In this document: positions 56,189-64,000 of the stretch, in pieces
How positions within the stretch are numbered: the stretch's first letter is position 1
Layout: each line of letters opens with the position of its first letter
NCBI RefSeq assembly: GCF_002250655.1
Contig: NZ_NOZR01000001.1
Span: 124,001 to 188,000 of the forward strand
Length of the DNA stretch: 64,000 bases
Reading direction: 5' to 3'
DNA from: Mycolicibacterium sphagni
Lineage (GTDB): Bacteria > Actinomycetota > Actinomycetes > Mycobacteriales > Mycobacteriaceae
Notes under the pieces: model-generated
What the model saw: the letters and a program-made list of their open reading frames with translations, nothing else
Told to the model about the DNA's origin: nothing
Databases searched by the model: none
Program-made: the position numbers and the translations under genes

Positions 56189-56652
56189 CACAAACTCGCA
56201 TGTCCGCCGGAGGATCCGTAGCCGCCCTCGCCACGGGTGGTGTCAGCCAGTCCGGCCTCGTCGAACGAGACCACCTCGACCAGCTCTGGTAGTTCGACCC
56301 GCTGGACCAGCAGTTGGGCGATGCGGTCTCCGCGCCGGATGTGAATCGACGTGGTGGGGTCGAGGTTGATCAACGACACTTTGATCTCGCCGCGATAGCC
56401 GGCGTCGATCGTGCCGGGGCTGTTGACAATCGAAAGTCCAACGCGCGCAGCCAAACCGGAGCGCGGATGGACCAAGCCGACCATGCCGTGCGGGATCGCC
56501 ACGGCAATACCGGTGCCCACCATGGCGCGGTGGCCGGGGGCCAGCTCGACGTCTTGGGCACTGAACAGGTCGACACCGGCGTCCCCGTCATGGGCGCGGC
56601 TGGGCATCGGGAGATCGCGGTCTAGGCGAACCACCGCAAGGCTGGTGGGCAC
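56188..56652 (-). CDS. dut: Deoxyuridine 5'-triphosphate nucleotidohydrolase
   Basis: 154 residues from GTG 56652. All five dUTPase motifs are present: [47 protein letters not shown] and the C-terminal P-loop-like [15 protein letters not shown] trimer that hydrolyses dUTP to dUMP; the length is exactly that of M. tuberculosis Dut. It is divergent from the DUF3093 gene with 25 bases between starts, so the two promoters overlap the coding starts. Confidence 0.97.
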   Translation of the reverse strand: MPTSLAVVRLDRDLPMPSRAHDGDAGVDLFSAQDVELAPGHRAMVGTGIAVAIPHGMVGLVHPRSGLAARVGLSIVNSPGTIDAGYRGEIKVSLINLDPTTSIHIRRGDRIAQLLVQRVELPELVEVVSFDEAGLADTTRGEGGYGSSGGHASL

Positions 56653-56677
56653 GATGCCACAGACTACCCTTGGCCGC

Positions 56678-57154
56678 GTGTCTGGTTCGCGTGTGACCTC
56701 GCAAACCGTGCGGTACCGCGAGCGGCTCTGGGTGCCGTGGTGGTGGTGGCCGCTCGGCCTGGCGCTGGCAGCGCTGATCGCCAAGGAAGTCACGATGGGT
56801 GTCCGCACCCTGCCCGTGTGGCTGCCCTACGCGCTTCTTGGCGCCGTCGCGGCGGGCGTGTTGTTGTGGTTGAGCCGCACCGAGGTACGCGTCGTGACCG
56901 ACGGCGCCGACGTCGAGCTGTGGGCCGGGCAGGCTCATCTGCCGATGTCGGTGGTGTCCCGGTCGGCCGAGATCCCGCGAACGGCCAAGTCGGCGGCACT
57001 GGGCCGCCAGCTCGATCCGGCTGCCTACGTCCTGCACCGGGGTTGGGTCGGCCCGCTGGTCCTGGTCGTCCTCGATGATCCGGACGATCCGACGCCGTAC
57101 TGGCTGGTGAGCGCCCGCCACCCCGACCGGGTGCTGTCCGCGCTGCGCAGCTGA
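56678..57154 (+). CDS. DUF3093 membrane protein
   Basis: 158 residues from GTG 56678. Two membrane helices near residues 20-60 ([19 protein letters not shown] and [17 protein letters not shown]) precede a small cytosolic domain ([20 protein letters not shown], ending [18 protein letters not shown]). It matches Rv2698. Function unknown, but conserved next to dut throughout actinobacteria. Confidence 0.9.
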   Translation: MSGSRVTSQTVRYRERLWVPWWWWPLGLALAALIAKEVTMGVRTLPVWLPYALLGAVAAGVLLWLSRTEVRVVTDGADVELWAGQAHLPMSVVSRSAEIPRTAKSAALGRQLDPAAYVLHRGWVGPLVLVVLDDPDDPTPYWLVSARHPDRVLSALRS

Positions 57155-57159
57155 TTGTC

Positions 57160-57462
57160 TCAGGCGGCGCAATCCGTGCAGATCAAGACGCCGTTCTTGT
57201 CGCTGGCCAGCCGACTGCGGTGGTGCACCAAAAAACAGCTCGAGCAGGTGAACTCGTCGGCCTGCTTGGGGACCACCCGTACCGAGAGTTCCTCGCCGGA
57301 CAGATCGGCGCCGGGCAGCTCGAAATTCTCCGCGGAATCGGTTTCGTCGACATCGACCACGGCCGACTGCGCCTCGTTCCGGCGCGCCTTCAGCTCCTCG
57401 AGCGAATCTTCGGACACATCGTCAGTCTCGGTGCGCCGTGGGGCGTCGTAGTCGGTAGCCAT
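57160..57462 (-). CDS. DUF4193 zinc-ribbon protein
   Basis: 100 residues from ATG 57462 with AGGGGAC upstream, exactly the M. tuberculosis length (Rv2699c). An acidic N-terminal half (SEDSLEELKARRNEAQ, VDVDETDSAENFELPGAD) leads into a zinc ribbon (FTCSSCFLVHHRSRLA and VLICTDCAA, four Cys). It probably binds RNA polymerase or RNA, by analogy with other short acidic zinc ribbons. It shares its upstream region with cei, where a perfect CRP-type site lies. Confidence 0.93.
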   Translation of the reverse strand: MATDYDAPRRTETDDVSEDSLEELKARRNEAQSAVVDVDETDSAENFELPGADLSGEELSVRVVPKQADEFTCSSCFLVHHRSRLASDKNGVLICTDCAA

Positions 57463-57552
57463 CTCTTGTCCCCTCGTAACCTCAGCATGGCTTTGTATCA
57501 GCGTCGAACGGATCCGCCAAACGATTCGGGCCCAGATCACGCAGTTCTCGCG

Positions 57553-57568
57553 TGTGATTTACATCACA
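57553..57568. promoter_or_regulatory. Perfect CRP/Crp-type operator (TGTGA-N6-TCACA)
   Basis: TGTGATTTACATCACA is a perfect match to the consensus of the cAMP receptor protein family, and of the mycobacterial Crp (Rv3676). It lies 65 bases before the cei GTG (57633) and 91 before the DUF4193 ATG (57462), so it can serve either or both promoters. Confidence 0.85.
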
Positions 57569-57632
57569 TGTATTGATCTGAACCGATGGGCGTGTTCCAC
57601 CCGCCCTCGCCCGGTGCCTCTAGAGTGCATCC

Positions 57633-58283
57633 GTGGTCGCTCAAATCACGGAGGGCACGGCCTTCGACAAGAACGGTCGCCCGTTCCGACGGCGCAACTA
57701 CTTGCCCGGACTCATCGCGCTCGGCGTCATGTTCGCGGTGACCGCCGTGGTGTGGGGGTTCGTGCTGACCAGGCCGGTCGACGTGCGAGAGGCCGCGGCC
57801 TGCAACCCACCACCACCGGCGGCTGATCCGGCCGCTCCCAAGCTCGGCACGCAGGTGTCGCACTCCGCGATGCTCGACGTCTCGCCGGCCAAGCTCGTCG
57901 ACACCAAGATCCGGGTCCTCAATGCCAGCGGACAGGGCGGACAGGCCGGCGAGGTCGCCGGCGCCCTGCGAGACCTCGGCTTCGCCCAGCCCACCGCGGC
58001 CAACGATCCGATCTACACCACCACCCGGCTGAGCTGTCAGGGCCAGATCCGGTTCGGCGCCAGCGGCCGGGCCGGCGCCGCCGCCGTGTGGCTGGTGGCT
58101 CCGTGCGTCGAGCTCTTCCAGGACGACCGCAAGGACGATTCGGTCGACCTGGCGATCGGCACCGACTTCAGCGCCCTGGCTCACAGTGACGACATCGACG
58201 CCGTCCTGGCGGGCCTGCGCCCGGATGCCAGCGAGCCCGCCGACTCAGCGCTGGTCACCAAGATCCACAACGGCACCTGCTGA
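57633..58283 (+). CDS. cei: Cell-envelope integrity protein Cei (LytR C-terminal domain)
   Basis: 216 residues from GTG 57633. One transmembrane helix (PGLIALGVMFAVTAVVWGFV) leads to an external LytR_C-type domain (IRVLNASGQGGQAGEVAGAL, then LRDLGF) with three or four cysteines (AACNPP, LSCQG, APCVELF, NGTC). It matches Rv2700, which is needed for envelope integrity in mycobacteria. The length is identical. The perfect CRP site upstream suggests cAMP-dependent control. Confidence 0.93.
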   Translation: MVAQITEGTAFDKNGRPFRRRNYLPGLIALGVMFAVTAVVWGFVLTRPVDVREAAACNPPPPAADPAAPKLGTQVSHSAMLDVSPAKLVDTKIRVLNASGQGGQAGEVAGALRDLGFAQPTAANDPIYTTTRLSCQGQIRFGASGRAGAAAVWLVAPCVELFQDDRKDDSVDLAIGTDFSALAHSDDIDAVLAGLRPDASEPADSALVTKIHNGTC

Positions 58284-58288
58284 ACCGG

Positions 58289-59146
58289 CTACGCCAGCGG
58301 CCGTAGTCCCCCGGCGCGATCCAGCGCATCCATGAGCGCGGCCGCGATCCCCGGCGCGGCGGCCAACGTCAGCCCGCCGTCCTCGCCTGAGCCGTCGACC
58401 CCCGGCAGCACCACCAGTGCACCCGCCTCGGTGGCCACCAACGCCCCGGCGGCCCAGTCCCACACATGCAGACCGTGCTCGTAGTGGGCATCGAGGCGGC
58501 CCGCGGCGACCATGCACAGATCCAGCGACGCCGACCCGATCCGGCGGACGTCACGCACCTGCGGCAGGAGCCGGGCCAGCAACGCCGACTGTTCGGCGCG
58601 GCGTTGCGGCGCGTAGCCGAAACCGGTGCCCACCAACGCCATCGACAGCTCCGTCACCGCGCTGCAGCGCAGCGCCACGGACTGCCCGTCGCGGCGGACA
58701 TGCGCACCGTGACCTGCCGCGGCCGAATACACCTCACCGCTGACCACATCGGCCACCGCACCCGCCACCGACACGCCGTCGATCTGTGCGGCAATCGAAA
58801 TCCCATACGCCGGAATGCCATACACGAAGTTGACGGTGCCGTCGATCGGGTCGATCACCCAGCAGATCGTGCCGTCGTCACCGGCCGCCGGACCGCCGCC
58901 CTCCTCGCCCAGGATCAGGTCATCCGGCCGCAGTGTGTCCAGCCGATCTCGCAGCAGCAGTTCGGTTTCGGTGTCGACGACGGTCACCGGGTCGGTCGGC
59001 GTGCTCTTCGTTTGGATTGAATCCGGGCCGGCCGCGTCGCGCCCGCCGCCGAAGATCTCCGCGCGGCGCCGCCGGACGAACGAGGCAGCTTCGGCGGCGA
59101 GCTGCTCAGCCACCGCCCGCAGTTGCTCTGGCCGATTGTCGGTCAC
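58289..59146 (-). CDS. suhB: Inositol-1-monophosphatase family protein SuhB
   Basis: 285 residues from GTG 59146. Metal-binding motifs of the FIG superfamily: ILGEEGGG, WVIDPIDGTVNFVYGIP (WxxDPxDGT) and VWDWAAGALVATEAGA. It dephosphorylates inositol monophosphates and related phosphates, feeding inositol for mycothiol and phosphatidylinositol. It matches Rv2701c. It is divergent from ppgK with 80 bases between starts and converges on cei. Confidence 0.95.
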   Translation of the reverse strand: MTDNRPEQLRAVAEQLAAEAASFVRRRRAEIFGGGRDAAGPDSIQTKSTPTDPVTVVDTETELLLRDRLDTLRPDDLILGEEGGGPAAGDDGTICWVIDPIDGTVNFVYGIPAYGISIAAQIDGVSVAGAVADVVSGEVYSAAAGHGAHVRRDGQSVALRCSAVTELSMALVGTGFGYAPQRRAEQSALLARLLPQVRDVRRIGSASLDLCMVAAGRLDAHYEHGLHVWDWAAGALVATEAGALVVLPGVDGSGEDGGLTLAAAPGIAAALMDALDRAGGLRPLA

Positions 59147-59226
59147 CCGCCTATCGCAGCACAGACAGGCGCGCAGCCACTAGTGTGTGGATCGCGCCGC
59201 CCGCCCGCCTCGCTGAGGAGCAGCCC

Positions 59227-60006
59227 ATGTCTGAGACCGAATCCCCCGCCCCCGGCCAGAATCACATTTTCGGGGTCGACGTCGGCGGCAGCGGTGTCAA
59301 GGGCGGCATCGTCGATCTGGACACCGGCCAACTCGTCGGCGATCGCTACAAGTTGCTCACCCCGCAGCCGTCCACCCCGGATGCGGTCGCCGCGACCATC
59401 GCCGAGGTGGTCCGGCACTTCGAGTGGACCGGCCCACTGGGCGTCACCTACCCCGGGGTGGTGGTCAACGGGGTCGTGCAGACTGCGGCCAACGTCGACA
59501 AAAGCTGGATCGGCACCGACGCCGCCGAGGTCATCAGCAAAGCCCTGGGTGGCCAGCACGTCACCGTGCTCAACGATGCCGACGCCGCTGGCCTGGCTGA
59601 GCAGCGACACGGCGCCGGACGCAACAGGAACGGCGTGGTCGTGTTGCTCACGTTCGGTACTGGAATCGGCTCGGCAGTGATCCACGACGGCCAGTTGCTA
59701 CCCAACACCGAGTTCGGACACCTCGAGGTGGATGGCAAAGAGGCCGAGCACCGTGCCGCTTCCTCGGTGAAGGAACGCAAGGACTGGAGCTACGAGCGGT
59801 GGTCCGAAGAAGTCACAAAAGTGCTGGTCAGCATTGAAAACTTGCTCTGGCCCGACTTGTTCATCGCCGGCGGCGGAATCAGCCGCAAAGCCGACAAATG
59901 GATTCCGCTGCTCAAGAACCGAACCCCGGTGGTTGCTGCGGAACTGCTCAACGAGGCGGGCATCGTCGGCGCGGCGATGGCGGCTCACGCCGACGTCACA
60001 CGCTGA
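59227..60006 (+). CDS. ppgK: Polyphosphate/ATP glucokinase
   Basis: 259 residues from ATG 59227 with GAGGAG upstream. ROK-family kinase: the phosphate-binding GVDVGGSGVKGGIVDLD, catalytic NDADAAGLAEQRHGAGR, GTGIGSAVIHDG and NTEFGHLEVDGKEAEH, where the DExGH-type region of ROK kinases differs. It phosphorylates glucose with polyphosphate or ATP. It matches Rv2702 and immediately precedes sigA, as in M. tuberculosis. Confidence 0.95.
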   Translation: MSETESPAPGQNHIFGVDVGGSGVKGGIVDLDTGQLVGDRYKLLTPQPSTPDAVAATIAEVVRHFEWTGPLGVTYPGVVVNGVVQTAANVDKSWIGTDAAEVISKALGGQHVTVLNDADAAGLAEQRHGAGRNRNGVVVLLTFGTGIGSAVIHDGQLLPNTEFGHLEVDGKEAEHRAASSVKERKDWSYERWSEEVTKVLVSIENLLWPDLFIAGGGISRKADKWIPLLKNRTPVVAAELLNEAGIVGAAMAAHADVTR

Positions 60007-60045
60007 TTTTTCGCCGCTCGGCGCGGTAGAGGCTCACAGTGTCGT

Positions 60046-60051
60046 TACAAT
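60046..60051 (+). promoter_or_regulatory. Candidate sigA -10 element
   Basis: TACAAT, close to the SigA -10 consensus TATAAT, lies about 130 bases before the sigA GTG in the 176-bp gap after ppgK. The sequence about 17 bases upstream is not a good -35. It is only a candidate. Confidence 0.35.
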
Positions 60052-60182
60052 GGTCGACGGCGGCCGCCTACCGGATAGCGGCGAGAATCCACACACGAGA
60101 TCCACGCCAACAGTCCTCATAGCCGACGCTTTCGGTGGCGCGCCCTCGCCCGCCGAGAGCCAGCACGACCGAAAGGGTGTAC

Positions 60183-61703
<1,521 letters not shown>

Positions 61704-61709
61704 TCCGGC

Positions 61710-62090
61710 ATGTCGGCGCAGCGGGTGACCATCGGATCGGGCTCCGAATTCGAGGCGTTCGTCGGCTACTCCCGGGTGGTGCGCACCGGGCCGTTCATCG
61801 CCGTCGCCGGCACCACCGGCGCCGGCCAGGACATCACCGCTCAGGCACGAAATGCATTGCAGCGCATACAAAAAGCGCTGTCAGACGTGGGCGCCGACCT
61901 CTCCGATGTGATTCGCACCCGGATCTTCGTCACCGACATCTCGCGGTGGCGCGACGTCGGTGCGGTGCACGCGGAGTTCTTCGGCACGGTCCGCCCGGCC
62001 GCCACCATGGTGGAGGTCGCCGCGCTCATCGAGCCCGGGCTGCTGGTGGAGATCGAGGCGGACGCCTACGTCGCCGACTCGAACGGCTGA
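61710..62090 (+). CDS. RidA (YjgF) family protein
   Basis: 126 residues, starting 6 bases after the sigA stop. The RidA trimer motifs are GPFIAVAGTTGAGQDITAQA, IRTRIFVTDISRWRDVG and RPAATMVEVAALIEPGLLVE, where the Arg that binds the carboxylate in enamine deaminases appears as TRIFV/RPAAT. It clears reactive enamines or plays a regulatory role. It matches Rv2704. It overlaps the convergent DUF952 gene by 25 bases. Confidence 0.93.
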   Translation: MSAQRVTIGSGSEFEAFVGYSRVVRTGPFIAVAGTTGAGQDITAQARNALQRIQKALSDVGADLSDVIRTRIFVTDISRWRDVGAVHAEFFGTVRPAATMVEVAALIEPGLLVEIEADAYVADSNG

Positions 62091-62431
62091 AACAGGCCGT
62101 CCCCTCCGGGCAGGTACGGGGTGACGTCCCTGACGGCGACCGCCGGCAGCCGGCCGTACAGGTGCGGGAACCTCATCGACTCCGGATCCGTTGGCACTCC
62201 AGGCTCCCAGCGCACCGGGGCGTCCAGCTCCTGCGGGTCGATGTGGAGCAGCACCAGATCGGTTCGTCCGGCGAAGAGCCGGTTGGCCGGAAGGTGCACC
62301 TGTTGGGGCGTCGAAAGGTGGATGAATCCGGCGTCGGTCAGCGATTCGGGGCAAAGTTCGCCAGCGGCCTTGGCAGCCTCCCAGTCTCGCTGTCCACACA
62401 GGTGGAGTAATAATTCCGGATTCGGGTACAT
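62066..62431 (-). CDS. DUF952 family protein
   Basis: 121 residues from ATG 62431. It has the glutathione-transferase-like mono-domain DUF952 pattern: LLHLCGQRDWEAAKAAGELC, DAGFIHLSTPQQVHLPANRL and RWEPGVPTDPESMRFPHLYG, with the conserved FIHLS and FPHLYG boxes. Function unknown. It matches Rv2705c. It has a 25-base 3' overlap with the RidA gene, so the two transcripts may interfere. Confidence 0.9.
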   Translation of the reverse strand: MYPNPELLLHLCGQRDWEAAKAAGELCPESLTDAGFIHLSTPQQVHLPANRLFAGRTDLVLLHIDPQELDAPVRWEPGVPTDPESMRFPHLYGRLPAVAVRDVTPYLPGGDGLFQPFESAT

Positions 62432-62591
62432 ACGACCACACTGCACCACCCGCAACAGGACAGGGCGTGAGACACGACACAGCGCTAAACCCCCGGGGAA
62501 CAAGGCCGAAACAACGAACGTCTGAGACAGTGGAGATACGTGACGGCGACGCCAAGTCGCCGGAGCGCTGAGCACCTTACGGAGGAGCCCA

Positions 62592-62786
62592 ATGATGAAC
62601 GCGACCCTGACCAGTCCCGAATTGACCAAGGCTGATCGTTGCGACCGCTGTGGTGCGGCTGCTCGGGTCCGCGCGAAGCTTCCTTCCGGCGCCGAGCTCC
62701 AGTTCTGCCAACACCACGCCAATGAGCACCAGGCCAAGCTGGTGGAGTTGGCCGCGGTGATCGAAGTGGCTGCGTCGGAGGCATAA
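62592..62786 (+). CDS. DUF7455 small zinc-ribbon-like protein
   Basis: 64 residues from ATG 62592 (ATG 62595 also in frame), with GGAGGA just upstream. A half zinc ribbon (DRCDRCGAAARVRAKLPSGA) with a third Cys and His in LQFCQHHANEHQAKL probably binds one zinc. It is a mycobacterial conserved small protein found near sigA/sigB (compare Rv2708c, on the opposite strand there). Function unknown; perhaps an RNA-polymerase- or ribosome-associated ribbon. Confidence 0.85.
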   Translation: MMNATLTSPELTKADRCDRCGAAARVRAKLPSGAELQFCQHHANEHQAKLVELAAVIEVAASEA

Positions 62787-62846
62787 CCGCAACTCACGGC
62801 CGCGTCGCTGGGCAGGACTGCTGTCGTCAGGAATGCTGGTGTGGTC

Positions 62847-63848
62847 ATGACTGACCAACCCGTCAAGCCATCTCGCCATCACGTGTGGCGGATTTCTCGC
62901 AGGACATTGTCCAAGAGCTGGGACGACTCGATCTTCTCCGAGTCCGCCCAGGCGGGTTTCTGGTCGGTGCTGTCGTTGCCGCCCCTGCTGCTCGGCATGT
63001 TGGGCAGCCTGGCGTACATCGCGCCGCTGTTCGGTCCGGACACCTTGCCGACCATCGAGAGTCAGCTGATCAATTTCGCCAACAGCTTCTTCTCGAAGAA
63101 TGTGGTCAACGAGATCATCCAGCCGACGGTCCGCGACATCATCCAGAGCGCACGCGGCGAGGTGGTGTCGGTGGGCTTCGTGATCAGCCTCTGGGCCGGT
63201 TCGTCGGCCATCTCGGCGTTCGTCGACTCGGTGGTCGAGGCTCACGACCAGACGCCGCTGCGCCATCCCGTGCGGCAACGGTTCTTCGCACTCGGGCTCT
63301 ACGTGGTGATGCTCGTGTTCGTCATCGCCGCGGCGCCGATCATGGCGTTGGGTCCCCGCAAGATCTCGTCGTACCTGCCGGACAGCTGGGACAACGTCCT
63401 GCAGTACGGCTACTACCCCGCGCTGGTGTTGGCCTTGGTGCTCGCGGTGACCATCCTCTACCGGGTGTCACTGCCCAGCCCGCTGCCCACCCATCGCCTG
63501 GTGTGGGGGGCGGTCCTGGCGACGACGGTGTTCGTCGTGGCCACCATGGTCCTGCGTTTCTACCTGACCTGGATCACCAGCACCGGCTACACCTATGGCG
63601 CGCTGGCGACCCCGATCGCGTTCTTGCTGTTCGCGTTCTTCCTCGGCTTCGCGATCATGATCGGCGCGGAGCTCAACGCCGCCATCGAAGAGGAGTGGCC
63701 GGCCCCGACGACGCACGCCTACCTGGTGGGGAGGTGGCTGCGCCGCAAGGCGAAGACGTTGACTCCAACGTCCGAGACCGCCAAAGACGACGGGCAGCTA
63801 CCGCAGCCGGACGCGACGGCGCCGGCCGCGGAGGTCAGCCCTTCTTGA
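62847..63848 (+). CDS. YihY/BrkB-family inner-membrane protein
   Basis: 333 residues from ATG 62847 (GTG 62841 possible). Six membrane helices with the YihY pattern: FWSVLSLPPLLLGMLGSLAY, SLWAGSSAISAFVDSVVEAH and YGALATPIAFLLFAFFLGFA with MIGAELNAAIEEE at the end. Some relatives were once annotated as ribonuclease BN; the family is now thought to be a membrane transporter or envelope protein. It matches Rv2707. The 3' end overlaps the convergent DUF3039 gene by 14 bases. Confidence 0.9.
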   Translation: MTDQPVKPSRHHVWRISRRTLSKSWDDSIFSESAQAGFWSVLSLPPLLLGMLGSLAYIAPLFGPDTLPTIESQLINFANSFFSKNVVNEIIQPTVRDIIQSARGEVVSVGFVISLWAGSSAISAFVDSVVEAHDQTPLRHPVRQRFFALGLYVVMLVFVIAAAPIMALGPRKISSYLPDSWDNVLQYGYYPALVLALVLAVTILYRVSLPSPLPTHRLVWGAVLATTVFVVATMVLRFYLTWITSTGYTYGALATPIAFLLFAFFLGFAIMIGAELNAAIEEEWPAPTTHAYLVGRWLRRKAKTLTPTSETAKDDGQLPQPDATAPAAEVSPS

Positions 63849-64000
63849 GGTTCTCGTAGACGCGCTTGCAGTCTGGGCAGACCGGCGAACCCGGCTTGGC
63901 TGCCCTGGTGACCGGAAACACCTCACCGCACAGTGCGACGACGTGGGTCCCCATCACCGCGCTCTCTGCGATCTTGTCCTTCTTGACGTAGTGGAAGACC
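63835..64000 (-). CDS. DUF3039 family protein (partial, cut by window end)
   Basis: The C-terminal 54 residues are visible, ending at TGA 63835: HYVKKDKIAESAVMGTHVVA, then LCGEVFPVTRAAKPG and SPVCPDCKRVYENLKKG. A CPDC pair plus an upstream Cys suggests a zinc site. It is an actinobacterial conserved protein of unknown function. The 5' end lies beyond position 64000. Confidence 0.88.
   Translation of the reverse strand, partial: VFHYVKKDKIAESAVMGTHVVALCGEVFPVTRAAKPGSPVCPDCKRVYENLKKG

Overview
The window is high-GC actinobacterial DNA and almost certainly comes from a Mycobacterium/Mycolicibacterium chromosome. The evidence is mycolata-specific genes: an AftC-type arabinofuranosyltransferase, Cei, a DUF4193 zinc-ribbon protein, HemQ with actinobacterial HemY, CeoB/CeoC, an RbpA and a lysine/acid-rich SigA. 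From about 28.1 kb to the end, gene order follows the M. tuberculosis segment running from zapE (Rv2670c) to the sigA-sigB neighbourhood (Rv2703-Rv2708c), with insertions and losses. Rv numbers are from memory of that genome, not from a search.

Left end (1-4.9 kb): an accessory patch. It holds a 3' gene fragment, a visibly AT-richer three-gene minus-strand operon of unknown function (916-2403), a tyrosine-recombinase gene broken by three in-frame stops (2933-3328), two tiny genes each followed by a hairpin of nearly the same sequence, a one-TM protein and a frameshifted remnant. This looks like an old integration site.

4.9-13.2 kb: a tightly coupled minus-strand operon (alpha/beta hydrolase, a 46-aa coiled-coil protein, a duplicated-half membrane protein, a MOSC-reductase-ferredoxin fusion). 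Upstream of it lies a 938-aa LAL-type LuxR regulator, which is divergent from a second hydrolase.

13.2-28.2 kb: a beheaded SDR abutting an RbpA-like gene outside the usual rbpA context, a repetitive secreted protein, a P450, a secreted protein and an acyl-CoA synthetase. Next come clpC2 with two perfect palindromic operators at its start, a LysA paralogue, a pair of very small genes, an alanine-dehydrogenase/carboxyethyl-ornithine-synthase-like gene with no normal start codon, and a GNAT. The section ends with a 1369-aa kinase-receiver-phosphatase-antisigma fusion followed by its own STAS partner.

28.2-64 kb: the conserved core. It contains zapE, a RibD-like reductase, a lipoprotein protease, aftC and msrB; two tandem membrane GGDEF-EAL proteins; the haem genes hemQ, hemY and hemE, where hemY carries an internal deletion plus frameshift; a DUF3000 gene, RNase D, a hydrolase, dxs, nhaA, a TrmA-like methyltransferase and an APC permease; potassium-uptake ceoB-ceoC; an MFS pump, DUF3159, OB-fold, hydrolase and DUF3710 genes; dut, DUF3093, DUF4193, cei, suhB, ppgK and sigA; and RidA, DUF952, DUF7455, YihY and DUF3039 (cut by the window end). 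A perfect CRP-type palindrome lies in the DUF4193/cei divergent promoter.

No rRNA, tRNA, CRISPR array or complete insertion sequence was seen.
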